Source: DATKOF01 sp035524795 (lineage in GTDB: Bacteria; Pseudomonadota; Gammaproteobacteria; Burkholderiales; SG8-41). From it: a DNA stretch of 30,404 nucleotides. A model generated the notes under the pieces. The model did no database searches, was not told the origin of the DNA, and saw only the letters and a program-made list of their open reading frames with translations. The stretch spans positions 1 through 30,404 of the forward strand of contig DATKOF010000020.1 of assembly GCA_035524795.1 (NCBI GenBank), written 5' to 3'. Made by a program: the position numbers and the translations under genes. This document shows positions 14,248 to 21,797 of the stretch, one piece after another (within the stretch, counting starts at the first letter, position 1; every line of letters starts with the position of its first letter).

Positions 14248-16752
14248 ATGAAACGCATGTTGTTCAACGCGACGCAGGCCGAAGAGCTGCGCGTCGCCAT
14301 CGTCGATGGTCAGAAGCTGCTCGACCTCGACATCGAATCCGCCAGCAAAGAGCAGCGCAAAGGCAACATCTACAAAGGCATCGTCACCCGCATCGAGCCC
14401 GGCCTCGAAGCCGCGTTCGTCAATTACGGCAGCGAACGCCACGGTTTTCTCCCTTTCAAGGAAATCACCCGCAGCTATTTCAAGCGCGGGGTCGACGTCG
14501 GCCGCGCGCGCATCCAGGACGCGATCGAGGAAGGCCAGGAACTGATCGTCCAGGTCGACAAGGACGAGCGCGGCACCAAAGGCGCGGCGCTGACCACCTT
14601 CATCAGCCTCGCCGGCCGCTATCTGGTGCTGATGCCGAACAATCCACGCGGCGGCGGCGTATCGCGCCGGGTCGAGGGTGAAGAACGCACCGAGTTGCGC
14701 GAAGCAGTGGACCAGCTCGAAGTGCCGCAAGGCATGAGCGTGATCGCGCGCACCGCCGGCATCGGCCGCAATACCGAAGAACTGAACTGGGACCTCAACT
14801 ATCTGCTGCAACTGTGGCGCGAGATCGAAAGCGCCTCGCAGGCGCAGCGCGGCGCATTCCTGATCTACCAGGAATCGAGCCTCGTGATCCGCGCGATCCG
14901 CGATCACTTCCATCAGGACATCGGCGAAATCCTGATCGACACCGAGGACATCTACGAGCAGGCGCGCGCCTTCATGGGACACGTGATGCCGCAGAACGTA
15001 AGTCGCGTCAAGCTCTACCACGACGAAGTGCCGCTGTTCTCACGCTTCCAGATCGAGCACCAGATCGAGACCGCATTTTCGCGCCAGGTGTCGCTGCCGT
15101 CGGGCGGCGCCATCGTGATCGACCATACCGAGGCGCTGGTTTCGATCGACGTCAATTCGGCGCGCGCCACGCGCGGCGCCGATATCGAGGAAACCGCGCT
15201 GCGCACCAATCTGGAGGCGGTGGACGAAGTGGCGCGCCAGCTGCGGCTGCGCGACCTCGGCGGTTTGATCGTGATCGACTTCATCGACATGGAGAATGTG
15301 CGCAACCAGCGCGACGTCGAGAACCGTCTGCGCGACGCGCTGCACGACGATCGCGCGCGCGTGCAGATGGGCAAGATTTCGCGCTTCGGCCTGATGGAGC
15401 TGTCGCGCCAGCGGTTGCGGCCGGCGCTTGCCGAGACCAATCACATCCCCTGCCCGCGCTGCCACGGCACCGGGCACATCCGCAGCATCGAGTCCACCGC
15501 GCTGCACATCCTGCGCATCCTGCAGGAAGAAGCGATGAAGGAAAATACCGGCGCGGTGCATGCGCAGGTTCCGGTCGATGTCGCGACTTACCTGCTCAAC
15601 GAAAAGCGCGCCGAATTCCATGCCATCGAATCACGGCTCAAGGTCAACGTCGTGCTGATCCCCAACATTCATCTGGAAACGCCGAACTACACGGTGACCC
15701 GGCTGCGCCATGAAGAACTGAACCAGGCGAACATCGCGCCGCCCAGCTACGAAATGGCAAACGCTCCGGAAAAACCAGCGCTGCCGACGGCGCAGAGCGA
15801 GCCCCCGCCGCCGCGCCAGCAGGCGGTGGTAAAGGCGATCACTCCGGCAAAGCCGGCGCCGGTCGTCGAACCGCGGCCGTCGGCCGAGCCAGCCGGCCCG
15901 TCCCTGCTCGGAAAGATTTTCGGCTGGTTCAAGAGCAGCCCGGCGCCGGTCGAAAAAACCGCGAAGCAGGAAACGCGAGCGCCATCGCCCGCCTCCCGCC
16001 GCAATCCGCCGCCGCGGCGCGACGCGCGCGAACGCACCGGGCGTTCCGACGACAAACGCTGGCAACAGCGCCAGCCGCGCGACGCGCAGAAACGCGAATC
16101 ACAACCGCAGCGGCCGCCGCACTCCGCCCCGCAGCCTGCTGAAGGCGCGCGTGCCGAGGCGGCGCGGGAAAACGCTCAGCAACGCCGCGAAGGAGCGCCG
16201 GGACGCCGCCGGCGCAGCCGGCGCGGTCGCCATGAATCGCCGCGTGAAGCAGCGATATCGACGCCGCAGGAACAGTTGTTCGAGCAGTCCACCGCGGCGG
16301 CTGTAACTGCGACCCCGGCAATGGAGATCGCGCCGTCGCCGCTCCCTGCCGCGATGGCCGGGCCAGATACTTCATGGGAAGAGCCGGGACGAAAGGAACA
16401 GCCGGCGCCTGAAACAGCACCCGAAACAGTATCCGCCGTCGAGACCGTGTTTCATCCGGCAGAGGCTCCCGTCGGCCGTCCCGCAGAAACCGTCGTGATG
16501 CGGGAGTCCCCGCAGTTCTTGCCGGCCGTTGAAGAGCCGCCGCCGCAGCGTGCAGCGGAGATCGAGGCGCAGCCGCCGGCGCCGACGCAAACCGATCTGA
16601 TGCAGATCGAAACCGATCCCACCAAGACGAAATCCGTGGTCGAGCCGCCCGAAACGCAGCCGCTGCCGCCGCGCACTCCTCGGGTGCGCCCGGCGCCACC
16701 GCCGGTCAACGACGAACCATTGCAGCAGGTGGAAACCCGATCCACGCAATGA
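14248..16752 (+). CDS. rne: Ribonuclease E
   Basis: Endoribonuclease that begins mRNA decay and processes rRNA and tRNA; scaffold of the degradosome. 834 residues from ATG 14248, preceded by GGGAGAAG at good distance. The S1 domain lies at about 37-120. Catalytic Asp301 (SIDVNSARATRG) and Asp344 (VIDFIDM) coordinate the metal, matching E. coli D303 and D346. The Zn-link cysteines are Cys402 and Cys405 (CPRCHGTG). After about residue 510 the chain is disordered, Pro/Ala/Arg-rich. It holds a hydrophobic patch SLLGKIFGWFK (552-562), probably a membrane-binding helix, and Arg-rich stretches such as RRRRSRRGRH, likely RNA-binding. A perfect hairpin terminator follows at 16770. An rne/rng mix-up is unlikely given the long tail. 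Confidence 0.97.
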   Translation: MKRMLFNATQAEELRVAIVDGQKLLDLDIESASKEQRKGNIYKGIVTRIEPGLEAAFVNYGSERHGFLPFKEITRSYFKRGVDVGRARIQDAIEEGQELIVQVDKDERGTKGAALTTFISLAGRYLVLMPNNPRGGGVSRRVEGEERTELREAVDQLEVPQGMSVIARTAGIGRNTEELNWDLNYLLQLWREIESASQAQRGAFLIYQESSLVIRAIRDHFHQDIGEILIDTEDIYEQARAFMGHVMPQNVSRVKLYHDEVPLFSRFQIEHQIETAFSRQVSLPSGGAIVIDHTEALVSIDVNSARATRGADIEETALRTNLEAVDEVARQLRLRDLGGLIVIDFIDMENVRNQRDVENRLRDALHDDRARVQMGKISRFGLMELSRQRLRPALAETNHIPCPRCHGTGHIRSIESTALHILRILQEEAMKENTGAVHAQVPVDVATYLLNEKRAEFHAIESRLKVNVVLIPNIHLETPNYTVTRLRHEELNQANIAPPSYEMANAPEKPALPTAQSEPPPPRQQAVVKAITPAKPAPVVEPRPSAEPAGPSLLGKIFGWFKSSPAPVEKTAKQETRAPSPASRRNPPPRRDARERTGRSDDKRWQQRQPRDAQKRESQPQRPPHSAPQPAEGARAEAARENAQQRREGAPGRRRRSRRGRHESPREAAISTPQEQLFEQSTAAAVTATPAMEIAPSPLPAAMAGPDTSWEEPGRKEQPAPETAPETVSAVETVFHPAEAPVGRPAETVVMRESPQFLPAVEEPPPQRAAEIEAQPPAPTQTDLMQIETDPTKTKSVVEPPETQPLPPRTPRVRPAPPPVNDEPLQQVETRSTQ

Positions 16753-16769
16753 TGCGTCGCGTTTTCCGC

Positions 16770-16804
16770 ATGAAAAAAGCCGGGCAACGCCCGGCTTTTT
16801 TCAT
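16770..16804. terminator. Bidirectional Rho-independent terminator between rne and ptp
   Basis: A perfect 16-bp inverted repeat around an AAC loop, with arms ATGAAAAAAGCCGGGC and its complement. The GCCGGGC stem is flanked by A6 on one side and T6 on the other, so it can end both rne (plus) and the phosphatase mRNA (minus). Confidence 0.93.
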
Positions 16805-16819
16805 GGAGGCGCGGCGCGC

Positions 16820-17308
16820 TCATGCCGGCATTTCGCGGCGCATGCGGTCGATCAGGCTTTGCGCAACCTCTTCGGCCAGATCCAGCACATATTCGAAACC
16901 GTCCTCGCCGCCGAAATAGGGATCCGGCACTTCCTTGCCCGCATGCGACTGGTGAAAGTCGCAAAACAGCGCGAGCTTGCCGCGATGCTGGCGCGGACAC
17001 AAACGTTCGAGCAGAGAAAGGTTTTCGCGGTCCATCGCCAGCACGTAATCGAAATGCTCGAAATCTTCGCAGCCGACCTGACGCCCGCGCAGGCCGCTCA
17101 TGTCATAACCGCGCCTGAGCGCGCTGCGCTGGGCGCGTTCGTCAGGCGGTTCTCCGATATGGTAATCGTGAGTGCCGGCCGAATCGCAGTCGACCACGGA
17201 TTCAAGGCCGGCCTGTTCGACCTTGCGCCTGAAAACCGCTTCCACGGTCGGCGAACGGCAGATATTGCCCATGCAGACAAACAGAACTCTGGTTCGGTTC
17301 GATTTCAT
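16820..17308 (-). CDS. Low-molecular-weight protein-tyrosine-phosphatase
   Basis: Cytoplasmic phosphatase of the LMW-PTP family. 162 residues. The signature P-loop is near the N-terminus: Cys12-x5-Arg18 in VCMGNICRSPT. The general-acid Asp lies in VPDPYFGGEDGF, and SAGTHDYHIGEPPDERA is also conserved. The usual partners of such enzymes (a tyrosine kinase and capsule genes) are absent, so a housekeeping role is more likely than control of exopolysaccharide. It follows uvrB by 11 bases, probably as one transcript, and ends in the shared terminator. Confidence 0.94.
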   Translation of the reverse strand: MKSNRTRVLFVCMGNICRSPTVEAVFRRKVEQAGLESVVDCDSAGTHDYHIGEPPDERAQRSALRRGYDMSGLRGRQVGCEDFEHFDYVLAMDRENLSLLERLCPRQHRGKLALFCDFHQSHAGKEVPDPYFGGEDGFEYVLDLAEEVAQSLIDRMRREMPA

Positions 17309-17319
17309 GACTTGATCGC

Positions 17320-19362
17320 TTATGTCGGGACAGCGACGAACAGTTGCTGCTTGAGCCGGTTCAGCTCATCGCGCAGCTCGGCTGCGCGCTCGAACTCGAG
17401 ATTTTTCGCGCTTTCCAGCATCGCTTTTTCTACGCGCTTGATCTCGCGCGTAAGCTCCTTCTCGTTCATCGCATGATAGGCCGCCGTCCGCTGCGCGGCC
17501 TTCAGGCCCTGCTGGGCCGCCTGCGCGTCGTAAAGACCGTCGATCAGATCGCGTATCTGCTTGACGACGCCTTTCGGCGTGATGCCGTGGCTCTGATTGT
17601 AGGCGATCTGCTTGGCGCGGCGGCGCCCGGTTTCGTCGATCGCCCTCCGTATCGATCCGGTTACCGTGTCCGCGTACATGATCGCCGTGCCGTGGATATG
17701 GCGTGCGGCCCGCCCGATCGTCTGGATCAGCGACCGTTCGGAGCGCAGGAACCCCTCCTTGTCGGCGTCGAGAATCGCCACCAGCGACACCTCCGGCAGG
17801 TCGAGCCCCTCGCGTAAAAGATTGATCCCCACCAGCACGTCGAATTCGCCGAGCCGCAGGTCGCGGATGATCTCGACGCGTTCGACCGTGTCGATATCCG
17901 AATGCAGATAGCGCACCTTGACGCCGTGTTCGGCAAGATAGTCGGTCAGATCCTCCGCCATCCGCTTTGTCAGCGTCGTGACCAGAACCCGCTCGCCGAG
18001 TTTGACGCGCGCGTTGATCTCGGACAGCAGGTCGTCCACTTGTGTCGACGCCGGCCGCACTTCGATCTGCGGATCGACAAGACCGGTCGGCCGCACCACC
18101 TGCTCGACGACCCGGACATGATGATCGCGCTCGTATTCAGCCGGGGTCGCCGACACGAAAATCACCCGCCGCATCATATGCTCGAATTCCTCGAAGCGGA
18201 GCGGACGATTGTCGAGCGCCGACGGCAGCCGGAAGCCGTAATTGACGAGATTTTCCTTGCGCGCGCGATCGCCGCGATACATGCCGCCGATCTGCGGGAC
18301 GGTTACATGGCTTTCGTCGATGAACATCAGCGCGTCCAGCGGCAGATAATCGATCAGCGTCGGCGGCGGCTCGCCCGCTTTGCGTCCCGACAGATGGCGC
18401 GAATAGTTTTCGATGCCCTTGCAGAATCCGATCTCGTTGAGCATTTCGAGATCGAAACGCGTGCGCTGCTCGATGCGCTGCGCTTCGACCAGCTTGCCCT
18501 CCTTCTGGAAATAATCGATCCGTTCGCGCAGTTCCACCTTGATCGCTTCGATCGCGTTCAGCGTCGTCGCGCGCGGCGTCACGTAGTGACTCGACGGGTA
18601 GACCGTGAAACGCGGCACGCGCTTCAGGATGTGGCCGGTCAGCGGATCGAACAGCGACAGGCTGTCGATTTCATCGTCGAACAGCGATACCCGCACCGCG
18701 GTCTCGGAGTTTTCCGCCGGGAAAATGTCGAGCACATCGCCGCGCACCCGGAACGTACCGCGCCTGAATTCGAGCTCGTTGCGCTCATACTGCATCTCGG
18801 CAAGGCGCCGCACCGCGTCGCTCTGGGTCAGTTTTTCACGTTCGCGCAGGTGCAGGATCATGTTGTGATAGTCGGCAGGATCGCCAATGCCGTAGATCGC
18901 GGAGACCGTCGCCACGATCACGGTATCGCGCCGCTCGAGCAGCGACTTGGTCGCCGACAACCGCATCTGCTCAATGTGCTCGTTGATGCTGGAGTCTTTT
19001 TCGATGTAGAGATCGCGCGCTGGCACGTAGGCTTCCGGCTGATAGTAATCGTAATACGAGACGAAATACTCGACCGCGTTTTCCGGAAAAAAATCGCGCA
19101 TCTCGGAATAAAGCTGCGCGGCCAGGGTCTTGTTCGGCGCCATGATGATCGCCGGACAGCCGAGCCTCGCGATCACGTTCGCCATCGTATAGGTCTTGCC
19201 GGAGCCGGTCACGCCGAGCAGGGTCTGAAACCTGAGGCCGTCCGCGACCCCCTTGGCCAGTTGAGCGATCGCTTCGGGCTGATCGCCGGCCGGCTCGAAT
19301 GCCTGATGCAGCCGATAAGGGCTGCCCTGGAATTCGACGGGTTTGGGAGTCGGGCTGTTCAT
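17320..19362 (-). CDS. uvrB: Excinuclease ABC subunit B
   Basis: Helicase-like damage-verification subunit of nucleotide-excision repair, loaded on DNA by UvrA and then joined by UvrC. 680 residues from MNSPTPKPV (E. coli 673). Walker A GVTGSGKTYT is at 50-59, the beta-hairpin segment SYYDYYQPEAYVP near 105, and the DESH Walker B near 345. Helicase motif VI appears as QTIGRAARH, and a C-terminal UVR domain (KNLEFERAAELRDELNRLK) binds UvrC. A TTG 42 bases upstream (19404) is open in frame but adds non-conserved residues. Neither start has a good Shine-Dalgarno sequence. No LexA box of the CTGT-N8-ACAG type is visible upstream. Confidence 0.97.
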   Translation of the reverse strand: MNSPTPKPVEFQGSPYRLHQAFEPAGDQPEAIAQLAKGVADGLRFQTLLGVTGSGKTYTMANVIARLGCPAIIMAPNKTLAAQLYSEMRDFFPENAVEYFVSYYDYYQPEAYVPARDLYIEKDSSINEHIEQMRLSATKSLLERRDTVIVATVSAIYGIGDPADYHNMILHLREREKLTQSDAVRRLAEMQYERNELEFRRGTFRVRGDVLDIFPAENSETAVRVSLFDDEIDSLSLFDPLTGHILKRVPRFTVYPSSHYVTPRATTLNAIEAIKVELRERIDYFQKEGKLVEAQRIEQRTRFDLEMLNEIGFCKGIENYSRHLSGRKAGEPPPTLIDYLPLDALMFIDESHVTVPQIGGMYRGDRARKENLVNYGFRLPSALDNRPLRFEEFEHMMRRVIFVSATPAEYERDHHVRVVEQVVRPTGLVDPQIEVRPASTQVDDLLSEINARVKLGERVLVTTLTKRMAEDLTDYLAEHGVKVRYLHSDIDTVERVEIIRDLRLGEFDVLVGINLLREGLDLPEVSLVAILDADKEGFLRSERSLIQTIGRAARHIHGTAIMYADTVTGSIRRAIDETGRRRAKQIAYNQSHGITPKGVVKQIRDLIDGLYDAQAAQQGLKAAQRTAAYHAMNEKELTREIKRVEKAMLESAKNLEFERAAELRDELNRLKQQLFVAVPT

Positions 19363-19519
19363 TGCCGGAGAAAGGTGGAAACCGAGGTTGGGGCTGAACG
19401 GCAAAATTCAAATTTTCCCACAATCATTGCATCCACTGCCACAGAAACGGCGGTCGCCCACAGAAAATCCGCGCAACCGGGTAGAATTCGAGCCTTTGAC
19501 CCGGCCAGAAATGGAGAAA

Positions 19520-20731
19520 ATGAGACCGTCCCCGCTTGCGGGCGTTGAAATGGCACCGCGCGATCCCATCCTCGGCATCAGCGAAGCGTTTGCTGTTGAC
19601 AGCAACCCCAACAAGATCAACCTCGGTGTCGGCATCTATACCGACGATACCGGCAAAGTGCCGGTGCTCGAGTGCGTGCGCCGCGCCGAGCTCGAACTGG
19701 CGAAACAGCCGCTGCCGCGCAGCTACCTGCCGATCGACGGCCTGCAAAGCTATGACCGGGCCGTACAGGATCTGCTGTTCGGCAGCGCCTCCAGCGCTGT
19801 GCGCGACGGGCGCGTTCTGACCGTGCAAACGCTCGGCGGCACCGGCGGCCTCAAGGTCGGCGCCGATTTTCTGCGCCGCCTGGTTCCCGGCGCGCAGGTG
19901 TGGATCAGCGATCCCAGCTGGGAAAACCACCGCGCATTGTTCGAATTCGCGGGGTTCACCGTCAACAGCTATCCCTACTATGACGCCGCCACGCGCAACG
20001 TCGATTTCGACGCAATGACGGATACGTTGGAGCGGTTGCCGTCCGGCTCGATCATCGTGCTGCATGCGTGCTGCCACAATCCGACCGGCGTCGATTTGAC
20101 AGTTCCGCAATGGGATCGCGTAGTTGAAATCGTCAACCAGCGCAGCCTGCTGCCGTTTCTCGATATTGCTTATCAGGGTTTTGCCGAAAATCTTGAAGCC
20201 GACGCGGCCGCGGTGCGCCGCTTCGCAGAATCCTGCCCGGCGGTGTTCATTTCGAGCTCCTTCTCGAAATCGCTTTCGCTGTACGGCGAACGCGTCGGCG
20301 CATTCAGCCTGGTCACCGGCAGCGCCGAAGAAACCCGGCGCGCACTGAGCCAGGTCAAGCGCATCATCCGCACCAACTATTCCAACCCGCCGACTCATGG
20401 CGGTCGGGCCGCCTCGATGGTGCTGACCAGCGCGGAACTGCGGGCGTTATGGGAACGGGAGCTTGGGAAGATGCGCGATCGCATCAAGCTGATGCGCCAT
20501 CAGATCGTCGATAAAATCCGCGCCTTGCGGCCGGACGTCGATCTCGGCTTCGTAATCGAACAGCGCGGGATGTTTTCCTATTCGGGGCTGACCAGGCCCC
20601 AGGTCGACAAACTGCGTTCCGAGTACGGAGTGTACGCGGTCGACAGCGGACGCATCTGCGTGGCAGCGCTGAATTCCGGAAATATCGATTACGCCGCGCG
20701 GGCAATCGCCGCGGTTTTTCACCGATCATGA
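19520..20731 (+). CDS. tyrB: Aromatic/aspartate amino acid aminotransferase
   Basis: PLP-dependent class I aminotransferase acting on aromatic amino acids or aspartate with 2-oxoglutarate; last step of tyrosine and phenylalanine synthesis. 403 residues from ATG 19520, which has GGAG just upstream. Conserved blocks are DPILGISEAF and KINLGVGIYTDD at the N-terminus, HACCHNPTGVD, the PLP Lys250 in SFSKSLSLYGERVGA, and Arg378 in SGRICVAALN, which binds the substrate carboxylate. AspC and TyrB cannot be told apart from motifs alone; the tyrB symbol is tentative. It is divergent from uvrB. The frame is open further upstream but conserved sequence begins at MAPRDPILG. Confidence 0.93.
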   Translation: MRPSPLAGVEMAPRDPILGISEAFAVDSNPNKINLGVGIYTDDTGKVPVLECVRRAELELAKQPLPRSYLPIDGLQSYDRAVQDLLFGSASSAVRDGRVLTVQTLGGTGGLKVGADFLRRLVPGAQVWISDPSWENHRALFEFAGFTVNSYPYYDAATRNVDFDAMTDTLERLPSGSIIVLHACCHNPTGVDLTVPQWDRVVEIVNQRSLLPFLDIAYQGFAENLEADAAAVRRFAESCPAVFISSSFSKSLSLYGERVGAFSLVTGSAEETRRALSQVKRIIRTNYSNPPTHGGRAASMVLTSAELRALWERELGKMRDRIKLMRHQIVDKIRALRPDVDLGFVIEQRGMFSYSGLTRPQVDKLRSEYGVYAVDSGRICVAALNSGNIDYAARAIAAVFHRS

Positions 20732-20753
20732 GCGGAAAAATCGCGATCGATAA

Positions 20754-20782
20754 TTGACCGGCCGTGGCCAAACCATTAATAT
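20754..20782 (+). promoter_or_regulatory. Predicted promoter of tRNA-Asn
   Basis: TTGACC (20754-20759), 17-base spacer, TAATAT (20777-20782). The predicted start near 20789 leaves about 30 bases of 5' leader for removal by RNase P. Confidence 0.65.
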
Positions 20783-20819
20783 TCCGGCCTCCCGCAGCAT
20801 TCCAGACAGCAGAACTTAT

Positions 20820-20895
20820 TCCCCGATAGCTCAGTTGGTAGAGCGACGGACTGTTAATCCGCAGGTCCCTGGTTCGAGCCCAGGTCGGGGAGCCA
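20820..20895 (+). tRNA. tRNA-Asn (anticodon GTT)
   Basis: 76 bases. Acceptor arm TCCCCGA pairs with TCGGGGA, followed by G and an encoded CCA. The D-loop carries AGCTCAGTTGGTAGAGC, the anticodon loop CTGTTAA holds GTT at 20853-20855, and the T-loop is GGTTCGAGCC. All four arms fold without mismatch problems. No copy of its 3' end was seen downstream, so there is no sign of use as an integration site in this window. Confidence 0.97.
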
Positions 20896-20993
20896 TGAAT
20901 CAGGTATTGGGCGTTTATTCAACGCCGGGAAACGCGCCGGCACGGCGGCCGCTTCATGACCGCCTTGAATATTGCCTCAGTTGAAGTTTTGCC

Positions 20994-21024
20994 AAAAAAA
21001 AGCCCACCAGCGATGCTGGCGGGC
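20994..21024 (-). terminator. Rho-independent terminator of the candidate sRNA
   Basis: On the minus strand a 10-bp stem, GCCCGCCAGC (21024-21015) with GCUGGUGGGC (21011-21002), encloses an AUC loop. It has one G-U pair and is followed directly by eight U residues (21001-20994). No annotated protein gene on this strand ends nearby except the small ORF. Confidence 0.92.
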
Positions 21025-21091
21025 TGATCGGTAACCACTCGTAAGGAGAAATTCGCGGGTTACCTGAAAATCGTTCGATGAATCGATGCGT

Positions 21092-21163
21092 TTAATGCGC
21101 TTCACTCCGCTCGGTTTCAGTCTTTTCGGCTTTCATGGATGATGATCCATGATCATCGGCCAT
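21092..21163 (-). CDS. Possible 23-residue peptide inside the candidate sRNA
   Basis: ATG at 21163-21161, TAA at 21094-21092. AAGGAAG (21177-21171) lies 7 bases before the ATG, a better ribosome-binding site than most genes here have. The peptide starts MADDHGSSSMKAEKTE and is hydrophilic and charged, with no membrane segment or known motif. The antisense loop of the same transcript could pair with its ribosome-binding site. It might be a real small protein, a leader peptide or chance; similarity searches with related genomes would decide. Confidence 0.4.
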   Translation of the reverse strand: MADDHGSSSMKAEKTETERSEAH

Positions 21164-21188
21164 GCGTTTTCTTCCTTCGATGTTCCGT

Positions 21189-21218
21189 ATTTTAACCGAA
21201 ATCGGCCCGCCCAGACAA
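21189..21218 (-). promoter_or_regulatory. Predicted promoter of the candidate sRNA
   Basis: On the minus strand TTGTCT (21218-21213), an 18-base spacer and TAAAAT (21194-21189), placing the start near 21182. The very AT-rich block directly upstream could act as an UP element. Confidence 0.5.
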
Positions 21219-21296
21219 ATTCTTATTTAAATTCTAGATAGTTTGTATAATATTATGAATTTAAACAATTAAATAAATTATCTATTTAAGGACTAC
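21217..21296. other. AT-rich block without a gene
   Basis: About 80 bases made almost only of A and T in an otherwise GC-rich region, between the YgfX-like gene and the sRNA promoter. It contains TATAAT on the plus strand (21246-21251) but no matching -35. An UP element or a nucleoid-protein binding site would fit; nothing coding is seen. Confidence 0.6.
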
Positions 21297-21341
21297 CGAT
21301 CGCACTCCCCACCTCCGGACACGCCCTCCCGGCCTTCCGGT

Positions 21342-21770
21342 TCAGGTTTTACCGGTTGCGGCAGCCTTCCAGCGCAACCATACGCGCAACGCCCTGAAAT
21401 CTTCGGGCGACATGCTGTCCGGCAGCACGACTGCCCGCCTGAACCGCCGGCTGTCGATCGACGTCAAGTTGAGAACCGTCAATAACGGAGATGCATAGCT
21501 GGAGCCGAGCACTTCACATTCTTCCCATGCGCCGGTTTCGCTTTGAACATCGATTTTTCCACTTTCCGAAGGCGCAATTCGGATGACTGCGATATCGCGT
21601 TGTCCAAATATATTGCGCAGACCGAGTATCAGGCTTGCCACGACCGCTGCGATCGTCGCCAGTTGCAGCCAGGGCGGCATCCCGGCGGCCACGATTGCGC
21701 CGATCGCGAGCCCGTGGCCGGCGATCAGCACTGCAGCCAGCAGGCGCGAGGGTTCAAGGACAATGTGCAT
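21342..21770 (-). CDS. YgfX-like inner-membrane protein
   Basis: 142 residues with two hydrophobic helices (about 9-30 and 33-52) followed by a cytoplasmic domain ending in VVLPDSMSPEDFRALRVWLRW. This layout and ending are typical of the YgfX family, linked in E. coli to SdhE (YgfY); E. coli YgfX (CptA) has been described as a toxin affecting cell-shape proteins, which is disputed. Here no sdhE is adjacent, although ygfZ lies about 1 kb away, as it is also near ygfXY in E. coli. It lies 27 bases after purU on the same strand and may be cotranscribed with it. The family call rests on pattern and is moderately sure. Confidence 0.65.
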   Translation of the reverse strand: MHIVLEPSRLLAAVLIAGHGLAIGAIVAAGMPPWLQLATIAAVVASLILGLRNIFGQRDIAVIRIAPSESGKIDVQSETGAWEECEVLGSSYASPLLTVLNLTSIDSRRFRRAVVLPDSMSPEDFRALRVWLRWKAAATGKT

Positions 21771-21797
21771 CGTTAATGAATATGAATATCGCCGCCA

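Larger units (their letters stand above)
20994..21182 (-). ncRNA. Candidate small regulatory RNA with anti-Shine-Dalgarno loop
   Basis: A predicted minus-strand transcript of about 190 nt with its own promoter (21189-21218) and Rho-independent terminator. In order it holds a ribosome-binding site and a 23-codon ORF (21092-21163); a hairpin with an 8-bp stem, TCATGGAT/ATCCATGA (21133-21152); a hairpin with perfect 7-bp stem GGTAACC/GGTTACC (21030-21036 and 21058-21064); and the terminator. The 21-base loop of the second hairpin contains UUUCUCCUUA, complementary to ribosome-binding sites. C-rich or anti-Shine-Dalgarno loops followed by a U-tailed terminator are a common design of Hfq-dependent sRNAs. 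Its boundaries are predictions from sequence only, and I do not recognise the family. Confidence 0.6.

Noticed and set aside
19405..19519. Search for an SOS (LexA) box between uvrB and tyrB
   Set aside because: Several CTGT and ACAG words occur but none in the CTGT-N8-ACAG arrangement.
17902..19548. Long open frame (about 548 codons) on the plus strand
   Set aside because: It is antisense to uvrB across almost its whole length, has Arg/His/Gln-rich composition without recognisable motifs, and follows from GC-rich codon bias in uvrB.
20820..20895. tRNA-Asn as an integration site
   Set aside because: No direct repeat of the tRNA 3' end and no integrase gene are present nearby.
20909..20926. 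Hairpin GGCGTT/AACGCC just after tRNA-Asn
   Set aside because: Short stem without a U-run; not convincing as a terminator.
21246..21251. Perfect TATAAT on the plus strand in the AT-rich block
   Set aside because: The sequence 17 bases upstream (TTATTT) is a poor -35 and nothing downstream on the plus strand looks coding.
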